A DNA stretch of 38,919 bases from CAZEMR01 sp964513465 (GCA_964513465.1 CAZEMR010000025.1:1-38919); one strand, 5' to 3'; counted from the stretch's first letter, positions 24,185 to 32,846 are shown. The notes: generated by a model from the letters alone, not told the origin. Numbers and translations are program-made.

Positions 24185-25573
24185 TTAATTGTCTTTTTTT
24201 GCGTATTCAATCGCTTTACGGGCAAAGGATTTAGCCCAAACAGAGCCGCTTAGCGCATGCAGATGCAGATATGTTGCCAGCGTATTTTTGTGCGTAAGTC
24301 CGTCGCGGCCATTCTTTGCCCCCGAGCCCCGTATCGTCTGCATCACTGTCTCAGCGCCGTTCAGCCGGGTAGCCCGGGTGTAGTGAAATTCGTGGCCTTT
24401 TATCTCTGCGCCGATTTCAAAGTACGGATTTTCGGCGTCGATTTTCATTATCGAATAGCCATGGCCTGCGGGGCGCTCATTCATTTCGATATCGACCGGG
24501 AATATGCCCGCCATTTCGTAGTTCCGGCCATTATAATATAAATTTTTTGATAAATAGATCAGTCCTCCGCATTCGGCATATATTGGCATTCCCATATCCG
24601 AGGCCCGCTTTACTTGGCGCATCATCGGGCGGTTGGCGATCAGCGCGTCGAGATTAGTCTCCGGGAATCCGCCGCCGATATAAATGCCGGCAAGGCCTTC
24701 GGGAAGCCGGGTGTCCGAAATCGAATTGATGGGCACAAGCTGTGCGCCCTGGCGCTCGAGTGCCTCCAAATTTTCCGGGTAATAAAAAGAGAACGATCTG
24801 TCTTTGAAATATCCGATATTAAATTTTTCGTCAGGCTTTCTGATCTCCGGCTCCGAAATAGCCTCCATTTCAGGCGCGCTTCGCGCAATTTCTATTAGCC
24901 GGTCGGTATCGACATTATCCTCGAATAATTGTCGTAATTCATTCATCGATTCGCCGGAGTTTTCGAATTCGACCGGTGTAATAAGCCCAAGATGCCGTGA
25001 TGGCAGAATATCCGTATTCCTGACTTTCGGGATTGCTCCGATGACCGGCACTCCGGTATCGTTTTCGACGGCTTCGGTGATCACTTTCCGGTGGCGTGCT
25101 CCCGCAATCCCGGTCAGCACCACGCCGGCTATATTTATGTCCGGATCGAGATGTTTGCATCCGAGTACCCAGGCGGCGACTGTACGCGTAACTTTTTTTG
25201 GCGCGATAGCAATTATGACCGGTGCGCCGAGCAATTTGGCCAGTTCGGCCGTACTATGGCTACCCCGACTGTCGAATCCATCGAAAAGCCCACGATTTCC
25301 TTCGATCACCGCTATAGAATCCGGCGCGGAATTACTTTGGAATGATCGCCTTACCGTATCGCGCTGCATCAGGAATGTATCCAGATTGCGCGCCGGGTGG
25401 CCGGATGCCATCGAAAGCCATGCGGGATCGATATAGTCCGGGCCTTTTTTGAATGGGGCTGCGTGTATGCCGCGCTTTTTTAGCGCAGAGAGCAAGCCGC
25501 AGCTGACGATCGTTTTTCCGGAATCGCCGGATAGTCCGGCAATCGCTATGCGTGGTCTTTTGGTTTTATTCAT
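24185..25573 (-). CDS. dsrN: DsrN, sirohaem amidase (cobyrinate a,c-diamide synthase family)
   Basis: A 462-residue CbiA/CobB-family glutamine amidotransferase. The N-terminal synthetase domain has a P-loop-like IAGLSGDSGKTIVSCGL and the FKKGPDYIDP segment. The C-terminal class I glutaminase domain shows GGGFPETNLDAL and the nucleophile Cys in IYAECGGLIYL. In dsr operons this homologue amidates sirohaem to the sirohaem amide used by DsrAB. The gene lies 74 bp after dsrD and 60 bp before the ferritin-like gene. No cobalamin genes surround it, which supports DsrN over a corrinoid role. The ribosome site is weak. Confidence 0.9.
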   Translation of the reverse strand: MNKTKRPRIAIAGLSGDSGKTIVSCGLLSALKKRGIHAAPFKKGPDYIDPAWLSMASGHPARNLDTFLMQRDTVRRSFQSNSAPDSIAVIEGNRGLFDGFDSRGSHSTAELAKLLGAPVIIAIAPKKVTRTVAAWVLGCKHLDPDINIAGVVLTGIAGARHRKVITEAVENDTGVPVIGAIPKVRNTDILPSRHLGLITPVEFENSGESMNELRQLFEDNVDTDRLIEIARSAPEMEAISEPEIRKPDEKFNIGYFKDRSFSFYYPENLEALERQGAQLVPINSISDTRLPEGLAGIYIGGGFPETNLDALIANRPMMRQVKRASDMGMPIYAECGGLIYLSKNLYYNGRNYEMAGIFPVDIEMNERPAGHGYSIMKIDAENPYFEIGAEIKGHEFHYTRATRLNGAETVMQTIRGSGAKNGRDGLTHKNTLATYLHLHALSGSVWAKSFARKAIEYAKKDN

Positions 25574-25588
25574 TCAGCCGTCGAATAG

Positions 25589-25635
25589 TCGGGGTCGGCC
25601 CCGGTCTTTTGCATCGGACCGGGGCATTCACCCGA
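25589..25635 (-). promoter_or_regulatory. Strong intra-operon hairpin between dsrD and dsrN
   Basis: GCCCCGGTC (25598-25606) and GACCGGGGC (25617-25625) form a perfect 9-bp GC-rich stem; outer TCGGG (25589-25593) and CCCGA (25631-25635) can extend it. No U-tract follows on the minus strand. It therefore looks like an mRNA-processing, stability or partial-attenuation structure rather than a full terminator. Confidence 0.55.
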
Positions 25636-25647
25636 TGTGATCAATAT

Positions 25648-25902
25648 TTATTCGTTGGAAGCCCCTTCCTTGTGGGGAATTTCCAGAAAGCTGCCGCCAA
25701 AATATGTGTAAACCAGCTTGCCCTCGTTGACGAGTTCTTTGATAGCTGTTTTGCACGTTTTTTTGTCGGCCTTTTCCTCGCCGAACAGCTCCTGTACTGC
25801 TTTGCGAAGATCGGTCGCTTTCCATTTTTTCATGCCTTGTGTGTCTTTTACCATTTTGTACATTGCGTCTGCGACTTCCTGTACTGATGCTTCTTCTGCC
25901 AT
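25648..25902 (-). CDS. dsrD: DsrD, activator of dissimilatory sulfite reductase
   Basis: An 84-residue winged-helix-like small protein. The sequence around KWKATDLRKAVQELF and LVYTYFGGSFLEIP matches DsrD, whose usual length is about 75-80. DsrD is encoded just after dsrB in sulfate/sulfite reducers and has been shown to stimulate DsrAB activity allosterically rather than bind DNA as first thought. It starts 15 bp after dsrB with AGGAGG before ATG. Its presence favours a reductive DsrAB. Confidence 0.93.
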   Translation of the reverse strand: MAEEASVQEVADAMYKMVKDTQGMKKWKATDLRKAVQELFGEEKADKKTCKTAIKELVNEGKLVYTYFGGSFLEIPHKEGASNE

Positions 25903-25917
25903 TATAGCCTCCTGTAA

Positions 25918-26997
25918 TTAGTATGTTATATGCGTCGAGCGTTTAAATGTAAGGCCGGCATGTTTGAAGTCGTCAATATGTTCCTTCTGGAATTCGATGC
26001 CGGTCTTGGCGAAGAATTTGGGCCAGCCGATACGGTTGATCCATTCGCCGATTCTTTCGAATTTATGAGCGTCTTTTTTCCAGACATCGATGATATTGAC
26101 AACTGCTTCGACCACTCCATCCCAGCGCGGCGGCTCGTTCGGAATGAACGGAATCGCCAGCTTGGAGAACATCGGTTCGGAACGGGCATTAGACACTTTG
26201 CCGCCCACCCAGATCGAAAGACCGTCGTTGTTAGGATCGTTCAGCGGCATTGCAGGGCAAACAGTATAGCAGTTTGCGCAGAACATACATGCGTCTTCGT
26301 CGACCGAAACAGAGGGCTTGCCGTCGTGGGTTGCGGGCTTGATGGCTGCCGTCGGGCAAGATGCCACCAGGCTGGGGATCTCGCACTGCTTGGGCAGATT
26401 GTCGTGATTGACACGCGGCGGCCGGCGGTGGACACCGAGGATAGCGATATCCGAGCAGTGGACAGCGCCGCACATATTAAGGCAGCATGCCAGTGCGATG
26501 CGGATCTTTGCCGGAAGGTCGTTGGTCTTGTAGTGATCGATCACTGCATCCATGACTGCTTTCACAATACCTGAAGCGTCAGTCGCAGAGCTGTGGCAAT
26601 GTACCCAGCCCTGTGTATGCACGATAGAGCTGATGCCGGCGCCGGTGCCGCCGACTACTGTATCGAGGCCTTCGAGCTCGCTTTTGATTTTAGCAACGTT
26701 TTCTTCTTTGTCGGTCATAAATTCGATATTATGACGCGATGTAAAGCGCAGATGGCCGTCGCAATAGCGGCGTGCGATGTCTGTAAACTGGCGGATACGC
26801 TTGGTGCTGAGCAGCCTGGGTGTGCCCGCGCGGACTGTATAGATTTTGTCGCCGCTGTCGGCCACATGCACCAGAACGCCCGATTCAGGCTGTTCGTGAT
26901 AAATCCATTTGCCATAATTCTTTTTGATAACCGGATGCAGAAATTGCTCATAATGCGGCGGTCCGATATCAGTAACTCTTGGTTTATTGTCTGCCAT
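25918..26997 (-). CDS. dsrB: DsrB, dissimilatory sulfite reductase beta subunit
   Basis: A 359-residue subunit carrying the catalytic sirohaem-[4Fe-4S] site. Cluster cysteines appear in VHCHSSATD and CCLNMCGAVHC. A ferredoxin insertion holds CMFCANCYTVCP plus an earlier Cys in SCPTAAI. Substrate-binding basic residues are expected in the RFTSRHNIEF and KIRIALACC regions. Length is as for family members (about 360-385). AAGGAAG before ATG supports the start. It follows dsrA by 75 bp of very AT-rich sequence and precedes dsrD by 15 bp. With DsrA it reduces sulfite and loads sulfur onto DsrC. Confidence 0.96.
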   Translation of the reverse strand: MADNKPRVTDIGPPHYEQFLHPVIKKNYGKWIYHEQPESGVLVHVADSGDKIYTVRAGTPRLLSTKRIRQFTDIARRYCDGHLRFTSRHNIEFMTDKEENVAKIKSELEGLDTVVGGTGAGISSIVHTQGWVHCHSSATDASGIVKAVMDAVIDHYKTNDLPAKIRIALACCLNMCGAVHCSDIAILGVHRRPPRVNHDNLPKQCEIPSLVASCPTAAIKPATHDGKPSVSVDEDACMFCANCYTVCPAMPLNDPNNDGLSIWVGGKVSNARSEPMFSKLAIPFIPNEPPRWDGVVEAVVNIIDVWKKDAHKFERIGEWINRIGWPKFFAKTGIEFQKEHIDDFKHAGLTFKRSTHITY

Positions 26998-27072
26998 TTT
27001 TTCTTCCTTATAATAATTTGATAATGTATTATAAAAATTGATGAATTATTATCCAAAAATATAATTATATAA

Positions 27073-28278
27073 TTACTCTTCTTCCTCTTCATCCTCGAAA
27101 TATTCTTCGAAGAAGATGTAAGGATTCTCGCGCGGATGGGCCACCATTTCGGGCACCAGATCGATCTCGGCTGCTTCGAGGAAGTTGCCAAGTCCGACTC
27201 GCTGCATAAATTCACCAATTCTTTCGCGGGCTTTGCCTTCTTCGCACCACAGGTCCCACATCTCTTCGACGTAGTCCCACAGTTCCATATCGTCGTATGG
27301 CTCTTCGACTTTGATGAAGGGGAAGATAACAGACGAAAGCAGAGCGCCTTCTACGATCGGGGCTTTGGCGCCCATGAGCACCACTGCGCCGCGGTCGTCG
27401 CCCGGACGAAGGGCTTTGGTCATTACGTTGATGCAGTGCATACAGTGGCGGCAGCTCGAATTGTCGATGCCGAGGGTTTTGCCGTCCCAGGTCATACATT
27501 TGCCCGGGCAGTTGAGCACTACGTCGTGGAATATATCGAGTCCGCCTTTGGCGTATTCGAGTACTTTTTCCTGATCGATTTTGATATCGTCGCGCCAGGT
27601 GCCGATGATCGAGATGTCTGCGCGGGCAATCGATGCCACACAGTCGTTCGGGCAGCCGGACATTTTGAATTTCATTTTATAAGGGAATGCCGGGCGATGG
27701 AGTTCGTCCTGGAATTTATTTGTGATATAATGGGTCAGGCCCATTGTATCGTAGCATGCCCATTCGCAGCGTGCCTGGCCGTTGCAGCAGCTCGGGGTGC
27801 GGACGTCGGAGCCCGATCCGCCAAGGTCGAATCCGAGGTCGGTCAGTTCGCTGAATGTAGGTTCGAGTTCTTCGGTGCGTGTTCCGAGCAGCACGATGTC
27901 GCCTGTCGAGCCGTGCATGTTCGTAAGGCCGCTGCCGTGTTTGTCCCAGATGTCGCAGATTTTGTCGAGTACGTCTGCTGTATAGAACCAACCGGCGGGC
28001 TGATTAACGCGGATAGTATGGAAGTGCGATACATTCGGGAATTCTTCGGGAATGTCGCAGTATCTTCCGATAACGCCACCGCCGTAGCCCATCACGCCGA
28101 CGATTCCGCCGTGCTTCCAGTGGCCGATGCGGTCTGTGTAGGAACGCTCGAGAATACCCAGAAGGTCCTCGGCCATGGGATTATCTTCCGCAGCCATTTT
28201 TATTTCTGTGACGAAACTTGGCCACGGACCGGTTTCCAGTTGGTCTAACAGTGGAGTTTCATACTTAATACCAGCCAT
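27073..28278 (-). CDS. dsrA: DsrA, dissimilatory sulfite reductase alpha subunit
   Basis: A 401-residue subunit, somewhat shorter than the ~420-437 of Desulfovibrio. Sirohaem-cluster cysteines are in SCCNGQARCEWACYD and SGCPNDC, and the ferredoxin region shows CPGKC and CRHCMHC. An acidic C-terminus ends in a run of glutamates, EYFEDEEEEE, which is unusually long. AAGGAG six bases before ATG supports the start. It is 28 bp after qmoC and 75 bp before dsrB. Partners as DsrA2B2 in the cytoplasm. Confidence 0.96.
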   Translation of the reverse strand: MAGIKYETPLLDQLETGPWPSFVTEIKMAAEDNPMAEDLLGILERSYTDRIGHWKHGGIVGVMGYGGGVIGRYCDIPEEFPNVSHFHTIRVNQPAGWFYTADVLDKICDIWDKHGSGLTNMHGSTGDIVLLGTRTEELEPTFSELTDLGFDLGGSGSDVRTPSCCNGQARCEWACYDTMGLTHYITNKFQDELHRPAFPYKMKFKMSGCPNDCVASIARADISIIGTWRDDIKIDQEKVLEYAKGGLDIFHDVVLNCPGKCMTWDGKTLGIDNSSCRHCMHCINVMTKALRPGDDRGAVVLMGAKAPIVEGALLSSVIFPFIKVEEPYDDMELWDYVEEMWDLWCEEGKARERIGEFMQRVGLGNFLEAAEIDLVPEMVAHPRENPYIFFEEYFEDEEEEE

Positions 28279-28306
28279 TATAGCTCCTTATTATATGTGT
28301 GAAAGA

Positions 28307-29509
28307 TTATGATGCGGTTACTTCATCAGTAACTTTTTTTGTGTCTGTGTTTTTGCCATTTGTAAATACGACAGGTTTATTGTCGCGTTCGCGCATTTTC
28401 AGGAACGTCAGCCCCAGGAATCTGTAGATCATATGCGCAAATTTAGAATAGGGCATATACCACAACAGGAAGAATACCAGCACCAGGTGCACGAAGTACA
28501 CCGGGTAGGCAATCAGTGTCTCCTGAGTAAGGCGGCCCATCACCGTCAGCATACCGGTAAGAGCCACGCCCCAGAGCACCCACAAAAACAGCAGGTCGTT
28601 GTAAGTGCTTTTACTCTCGCGTTCGGGAGTGCGCGCGCGTTTTATAAGTAGCAGCAGTCCGCCTATCACTAAAAGCGTGCCGCTGATCATTCCGAATAAT
28701 TTCAGTGGATGAATAATGCTCATGGGATAGGGCAGAAAATCGACAATGAACGAATCGAGCACCACAAATGCAGTGGCGATAAGAGTGCCGATAAATCCAT
28801 AGAATACATATATATGGCCCCAATACCGATTGGAATTTGTCGGGCATTTATCAAACTTTTTATGCGCGAGAAATTCTTTAACCACATCGAAAGCCGACGC
28901 CCAGAATCCGCGGACTGCCGGCCGGTCGTAATGCCGTTCCAGGTCGTCCCAGTATCGCTTAAACGTTATGTATGCAAATGCGAATATCAATATATTTCCG
29001 GCAATGAACACCATCTCCAGCGGGCCGTGCTTTGCGAAATCGCTGAATTCGATCTCGCTGCCCCTGATTACGAAAAGCTGGCTCATATCGCCGCCCTGAC
29101 TCCACAGCACTATGCCGAATATCACGATTACCGGCACAAGGAACAGCCAGATGAGGTATTTAGGATCGGAAAACGCCTTGCCCATAAATCCGGGGTAAGC
29201 GTAGTTCCGGTAGATATACGAGCGCACACCGGCCATCAGATCGGCCGGGCGGGCGCCGCGCGGGCATTGCTGGCTGCAATCCATGCATCCGTGGCAGAGC
29301 CAGATGTCGGGGTCGTATACCAGTTTGTCTTTAAGTCCCCAACTGGCCCATATCATTTCTTTCCGCGGGAAAGCATATTCTTTCGGAGAAAGAGCGCATG
29401 CGACCGAGCAGGTGGCGCACTGGAAGCACTTTTTCATGGTCTCGCCGCCATGCTTCTTCATGTGGCGGATAAATTCAATATCCGTGCTTACTTGTTCTCT
29501 ATCGCTCAA
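28307..29509 (-). CDS. qmoC: QmoC, iron-sulfur/cytochrome b subunit of the Qmo complex
   Basis: A 400-residue fusion typical of QmoC. The N-terminal HdrC-like part has CFQCATCSVACALSPK and CHGCMDCSQQCPRGA for two [4Fe-4S] clusters. A five- to six-helix HdrE/NarI-like cytochrome b domain follows (first helix PKYLIWLFLVPVIVIFGIVLW). Qmo connects menaquinol to AprBA. The start is a TTG at 29509 after AAAGGG at about seven bases. It lies between the YkgJ-type gene and dsrA in one transcription unit. Neither qmoA nor qmoB is in the window, so it is separated from its usual partners. A different HdrC/HdrE-like role is possible but the motifs fit QmoC best. Confidence 0.87.
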   Translation of the reverse strand: MSDREQVSTDIEFIRHMKKHGGETMKKCFQCATCSVACALSPKEYAFPRKEMIWASWGLKDKLVYDPDIWLCHGCMDCSQQCPRGARPADLMAGVRSYIYRNYAYPGFMGKAFSDPKYLIWLFLVPVIVIFGIVLWSQGGDMSQLFVIRGSEIEFSDFAKHGPLEMVFIAGNILIFAFAYITFKRYWDDLERHYDRPAVRGFWASAFDVVKEFLAHKKFDKCPTNSNRYWGHIYVFYGFIGTLIATAFVVLDSFIVDFLPYPMSIIHPLKLFGMISGTLLVIGGLLLLIKRARTPERESKSTYNDLLFLWVLWGVALTGMLTVMGRLTQETLIAYPVYFVHLVLVFFLLWYMPYSKFAHMIYRFLGLTFLKMRERDNKPVVFTNGKNTDTKKVTDEVTAS

Positions 29510-29565
29510 GATATTTCCCTTTAATTGTTGTTAATACGCTTTATTTTCTGTTATCTATTATTTAT

Positions 29566-30363
29566 CTATTGTTTCGGAGCGTATTGCTGACGAATATTTA
29601 TCGTCTTTTCGCCGAATATTGCAAAGCGCAGCCATTGCATTCCGAATTTCTGCAGCTCGACGTCGTCGCTGCGCATCTTTTCGATTGTTTCCGCCGGCAC
29701 ATCGAAGCGCTTAAAGAAAGTGCTTTCGAATACGAATTCGCGGAATTTGTCCAGGTCATACATTACCATATAGAACATCTCGAGCTTGACCGGCTCGGTA
29801 TTTTGGGTGCGCTGAAAATGCGGATGCAGCGAAATCTCGCGGAACATATCGCCCATTTCGTCGTAATCGGCGACTCCCTGGTTGTTCATCCATTCTTCGA
29901 TGGTCCACTCCTTAGATTCGTCGAATCCTTTGCAGAAATTTTCTTTCAGCAGAAAGAAGAATTCCTCGTTGTTGTCGGCGATTTCCTGCGGGGTGGCCAC
30001 TCCGATGGGATACATGCGGCAGCTCCAGGGGCGGTCTTCGTAAACTGTGCAGCCCTTGTCCTGTTCGACAAACGGGCAGTTGAGTGATTCCTCGTCCATG
30101 CGGAGCATAACCACCGGGTGCTTCAGATTTTCCTCGAGCGGTATAAGGGTATATTTCTCTAAGAATTCGGACGATCCCATGCCCAGGCGCTGGCGCAGGC
30201 GGATAATGTCGTACGGCGTCAGGAAGATATTGACGTCGTTGCAGCATTTATTGAAGCATTCCACTCCGGGGTGGCATGCGAAGCTGAATTTATCCTCGCG
30301 CGAAAGGCGGGGATATTCCTTGAGTATTGTTTCTTTTAATTTATTATGATTTTTAGTCTGCAT
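29566..30363 (-). CDS. YkgJ-family CxxxCC iron/zinc-cluster protein
   Basis: A 265-residue protein with the YkgJ/UPF0153 cysteine pattern: CFNKCCND near residue 36-43, CPFVEQDKGC near 103-112, and CRMYPIG near 121-127, which together chelate a metal or Fe-S cluster. Family function is not established. The C-terminal half is helical without further motifs. It starts at ATG 30363 with AGGAG six bases upstream, 30 bp after the zinc-ribbon gene and 56 bp before qmoC. Its position next to qmoC and dsrAB suggests assembly or maturation of an iron-sulfur enzyme, but that is inference. Confidence 0.8.
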   Translation of the reverse strand: MQTKNHNKLKETILKEYPRLSREDKFSFACHPGVECFNKCCNDVNIFLTPYDIIRLRQRLGMGSSEFLEKYTLIPLEENLKHPVVMLRMDEESLNCPFVEQDKGCTVYEDRPWSCRMYPIGVATPQEIADNNEEFFFLLKENFCKGFDESKEWTIEEWMNNQGVADYDEMGDMFREISLHPHFQRTQNTEPVKLEMFYMVMYDLDKFREFVFESTFFKRFDVPAETIEKMRSDDVELQKFGMQWLRFAIFGEKTINIRQQYAPKQ

Positions 30364-30393
30364 ATCTGACTCCTGATTATTAATTCCGAAAAA

Positions 30394-30702
30394 TTATTTC
30401 TGGGCGGGCTGCTGTTCGCTTTCGCGCATATCCATCCATGTATAGGGAGACTGCACCGGAAGCGGGCCTTCGTCCTGGGTAAAGCCATTGTACTTAAAGC
30501 GATACGATGCGCGGACGTTGAATTTTTCTCTCATCCAGTCCCAACCGCGTTTGTAGTATCCGCATTCGTCGTTGAAGCATACCCAGATGTGGGGCACCAG
30601 AAAATCGGAATCATAGGGCAGCAGGACTTTTTCGAGTTCTGCGCCGCAATGCTTGCATTTTGTAACTTTTATATTTTCGGTTTCGAAATATTCGTTTTCC
30701 AT
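30394..30702 (-). CDS. Small zinc-ribbon protein at the head of the qmoC-dsr operon
   Basis: A 102-residue protein with two cysteine pairs, CKHC near 16-19 and CFNDEC near 42-47, giving a zinc ribbon like the ogr/Delta-type family. The remainder is rich in aromatic and charged residues (GYYKRGWDW, ASYRFKYNGF) and has no membrane helix. I recall similar genes beside sulfate-respiration loci in other organisms, but cannot verify it here. It is first of the run leading to qmoC, dsrAB, dsrD, dsrN, dsrL and dsrC, after two hairpins that separate it from aprA. Function unknown. Confidence 0.7.
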   Translation of the reverse strand: MENEYFETENIKVTKCKHCGAELEKVLLPYDSDFLVPHIWVCFNDECGYYKRGWDWMREKFNVRASYRFKYNGFTQDEGPLPVQSPYTWMDMRESEQQPAQK

Positions 30703-30737
30703 ATATATTCTTTCTGATTATCCGAAGGGGTTAATTA

Positions 30738-30775
30738 TAAAAACCGGCATGCCGATTGGTTGCGCCGGCATGCCG
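30738..30775 (-). terminator. Second hairpin between aprA and the zinc-ribbon gene
   Basis: The self-complementary CGGCATGCCG occurs at 30745-30754 and 30766-30775 and can pair as a 10-bp stem around an 11-nt loop. AAAAA just before it gives a minus-strand U-tract. It lies 36 bp upstream of the zinc-ribbon ATG, so it may act as a backup terminator or a leader element. Confidence 0.55.
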
Positions 30776-30914
30776 CATTACAAAGGGATTATTATTTTTG
30801 ATTTTATTGGCATTCGGTTTTGTCGATACAGAAACAATTTTCCTTTTTGTGAAAATTGAAATACAGAAGTCAAAGGCCCTTGCTTCGGGCGGTTGAATTC
30901 TATACTCCATCGGC

Positions 30915-30952
30915 AAAAAAACATTCATCCGGGCGCCGCAAAATGGCGCCCG
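30915..30952 (-). terminator. Terminator after aprA
   Basis: CGGGCGCC (30930-30937) pairs perfectly with GGCGCCCG (30945-30952) around a 7-nt loop. A seven-A run at 30915-30921 provides U residues about 8 nt downstream on the minus strand. It is 20 bp past the aprA stop, ending the sat-aprBA unit. Confidence 0.65.
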
Positions 30953-30971
30953 AATGAAATTGTTTATTGGC

Positions 30972-32846
30972 TTAGAAAATCTGGTGAATTGGTTTTTCGA
31001 CCACTTCCCATTTTTTATCATCATCATGATAAATCAGGTTCACGAATTTCAGCCAGTTGTCGTTGTCGATATTGGGAGTATCCGAACGGAAGTAATAGCC
31101 CGGCCAGCGGGTTTCTTCGCGTGCGAGGATTGTACGGACGTGAGCTTCTGCCTGCCACATTCTCTGTACGTTTTCCCAGCATCTCATCAGCTCGTGGAGG
31201 TCTTCGGCTGCGAGTTTCTCTGCGTCTTCGCGGAGGAAGTCGAGCAGCGAGAGAGCTTTTTCGAGCATGAATTTATTGGTTTTGAACTGTGCCGACACGC
31301 CGCCTGCGTATTCGTCCATAATTTTCTGCAGGCGGAACATGAACATCTTCGGTTTGATATAATTCGGGTTGATGTTCGTGTCGGTTGTTTCTTTGTAATG
31401 CGCCTGGAACAGGTCGATCGGGGCAAGAAGTTTTTTCTTCATTTCTTCGATCTGGGCGTCGTCGTATTTCAGCTGCGGGTTTTCTTTGACGATGTATTCG
31501 ATCGCGCCTTTGCCTGCGATGCGGCCTTCGGCGTGCGAACCGGAGCTGAATTTATGGCTGGATGCGCCAGAGGCGTCGCCGGCTGCGAACAGACCTTTGA
31601 TTGTGGTCATGTTCGGGTAGCCCCAGAAGTAATCGTCCGGAGCGAGGTCTTTCGGGCCGCTGACCCATGCGCCGGATGCGCCGGAGTGCGAGCCGATGAA
31701 GTACGGTTCTGCCGCTGCGATTTCCGAAGGTTCCTGCTCGGGGAATACGTTGGTCGATGCCCAGAGGAGAGCCTGGCTGATGGTCATATCAAGGAAGTCT
31801 TCCCATGCTTCGGCTTCGAGTTCTTTCATTTTTTTCTTGTAGCCTTTGGGATCGTCTTTATATTTGTTGGCCAGATTCTGGATAGCTTCTTCTGTCTTCA
31901 TATAGATCGGGCCATGGCCGTCCATAACGTCGAGCATACCGAGCCAGTTACGAAGGTTGGCGGGCATGGGTTTAACTTTACCGTAGGGAAGCCATTTTTC
32001 GAGTTCCTCGCGGCGTTCTACCATGTATTCGCCTGCGCCTGCGCTGATTGCGCGGGATTTGAACAGCAGGAACCATGCGCCGACCGGGCCGTATGCGTCT
32101 TTGAAGCGTACGGGGATGAAGCGTACTTCCTGGCATGTCATTTCTGCGCCTGCCTTCAGTGTGAAGTATGCACTCGAGCCGGAGTTCCACGGAGGATACC
32201 ATGCGCGGCCGAGACCTTCGCCTGTGGAGCGGGGCTTGAATACATGCACCGCGCCGCCCATTGCGCAAAGGACTGCTTTGGCTTTGAATATATAGAATTT
32301 GTTTTCGCGTGTGCTGAATCCGACTGCGCCGGCAATTCTGTCGCCATCGAGGATCGGATCGACGATGAAAATACGCTCGTAGATGTTGTCGATGCCGAGT
32401 GCGTTTTTGGCTGCTTCGGCTACGATAACTTTATACGATTCGCCGTTGATCATAAGCTGCCAGCGGCCTTCGTGCACGTAGTTGCCTTCTTCGTCTTTCC
32501 AGATCGGGAGGCCCCATTTTTCGAAAAGATGGACAGAGCTGTCCACGTGGCGGGCGATGTTGGCCACGAGGTCTTCGCGGGTGACGCCCATAAGGTCGTT
32601 GCGGACATAGTCCACATAGTCTTTTACTGTATTGTTGCCGCTTTTGAGGTCGACATACTGGTTGATAGCGGAAAGACCCATAGCAACGGCGCCGGAGCGA
32701 TCGGCAGCCGCTTTGTCAATCATTGTGACTTTAAGATTATGTTTCTTTGCCCAGTGAGACGCTTCCACAGCAGCTCCGCATGAGGCCATACCGCCGCCGA
32801 GAATCAGAAGATCAGTAGTGACTTCTACTGTATCGAAATTCGCCAT
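30972..32846 (-). CDS. aprA: AprA, adenylylsulfate (APS) reductase alpha subunit
   Basis: A 624-residue FAD enzyme of the fumarate reductase/succinate dehydrogenase flavoprotein family. The N-terminal FAD motif is LLILGGGMASCGAAVEA; the SGAVAMGLSAIN and GGAVHVFKPRSTGEGLGRAW segments are typical of APS reductase. A second FAD-contacting block, GLFAAGDASGASSHKFSSGS, lies near 420. It reduces APS to sulfite and AMP. AAGGAG before ATG supports the start; it follows aprB by 47 bp. Length matches dissimilatory AprA (about 620-660). Confidence 0.96.
   Translation of the reverse strand: MANFDTVEVTTDLLILGGGMASCGAAVEASHWAKKHNLKVTMIDKAAADRSGAVAMGLSAINQYVDLKSGNNTVKDYVDYVRNDLMGVTREDLVANIARHVDSSVHLFEKWGLPIWKDEEGNYVHEGRWQLMINGESYKVIVAEAAKNALGIDNIYERIFIVDPILDGDRIAGAVGFSTRENKFYIFKAKAVLCAMGGAVHVFKPRSTGEGLGRAWYPPWNSGSSAYFTLKAGAEMTCQEVRFIPVRFKDAYGPVGAWFLLFKSRAISAGAGEYMVERREELEKWLPYGKVKPMPANLRNWLGMLDVMDGHGPIYMKTEEAIQNLANKYKDDPKGYKKKMKELEAEAWEDFLDMTISQALLWASTNVFPEQEPSEIAAAEPYFIGSHSGASGAWVSGPKDLAPDDYFWGYPNMTTIKGLFAAGDASGASSHKFSSGSHAEGRIAGKGAIEYIVKENPQLKYDDAQIEEMKKKLLAPIDLFQAHYKETTDTNINPNYIKPKMFMFRLQKIMDEYAGGVSAQFKTNKFMLEKALSLLDFLREDAEKLAAEDLHELMRCWENVQRMWQAEAHVRTILAREETRWPGYYFRSDTPNIDNDNWLKFVNLIYHDDDKKWEVVEKPIHQIF

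Noticed and set aside
24185..25573. Cobyrinate diamide synthase for vitamin B12 synthesis
   Set aside because: The fold is the same, but the position between dsrD and dsrL without other corrinoid genes points to DsrN.
27011..27051. AT-only inverted repeat between dsrA and dsrB
   Set aside because: TAATAATT / AATTATTA pairs are expected by chance in such AT-rich sequence and would be weak.
30954..32783. 609-codon open frame on the plus strand, antisense to aprA
   Set aside because: It mirrors aprA in the GC-rich codon frame, is rich in Cys, Phe, Ala and Val, and has no recognisable domain or ribosome site. AprA is unambiguous.
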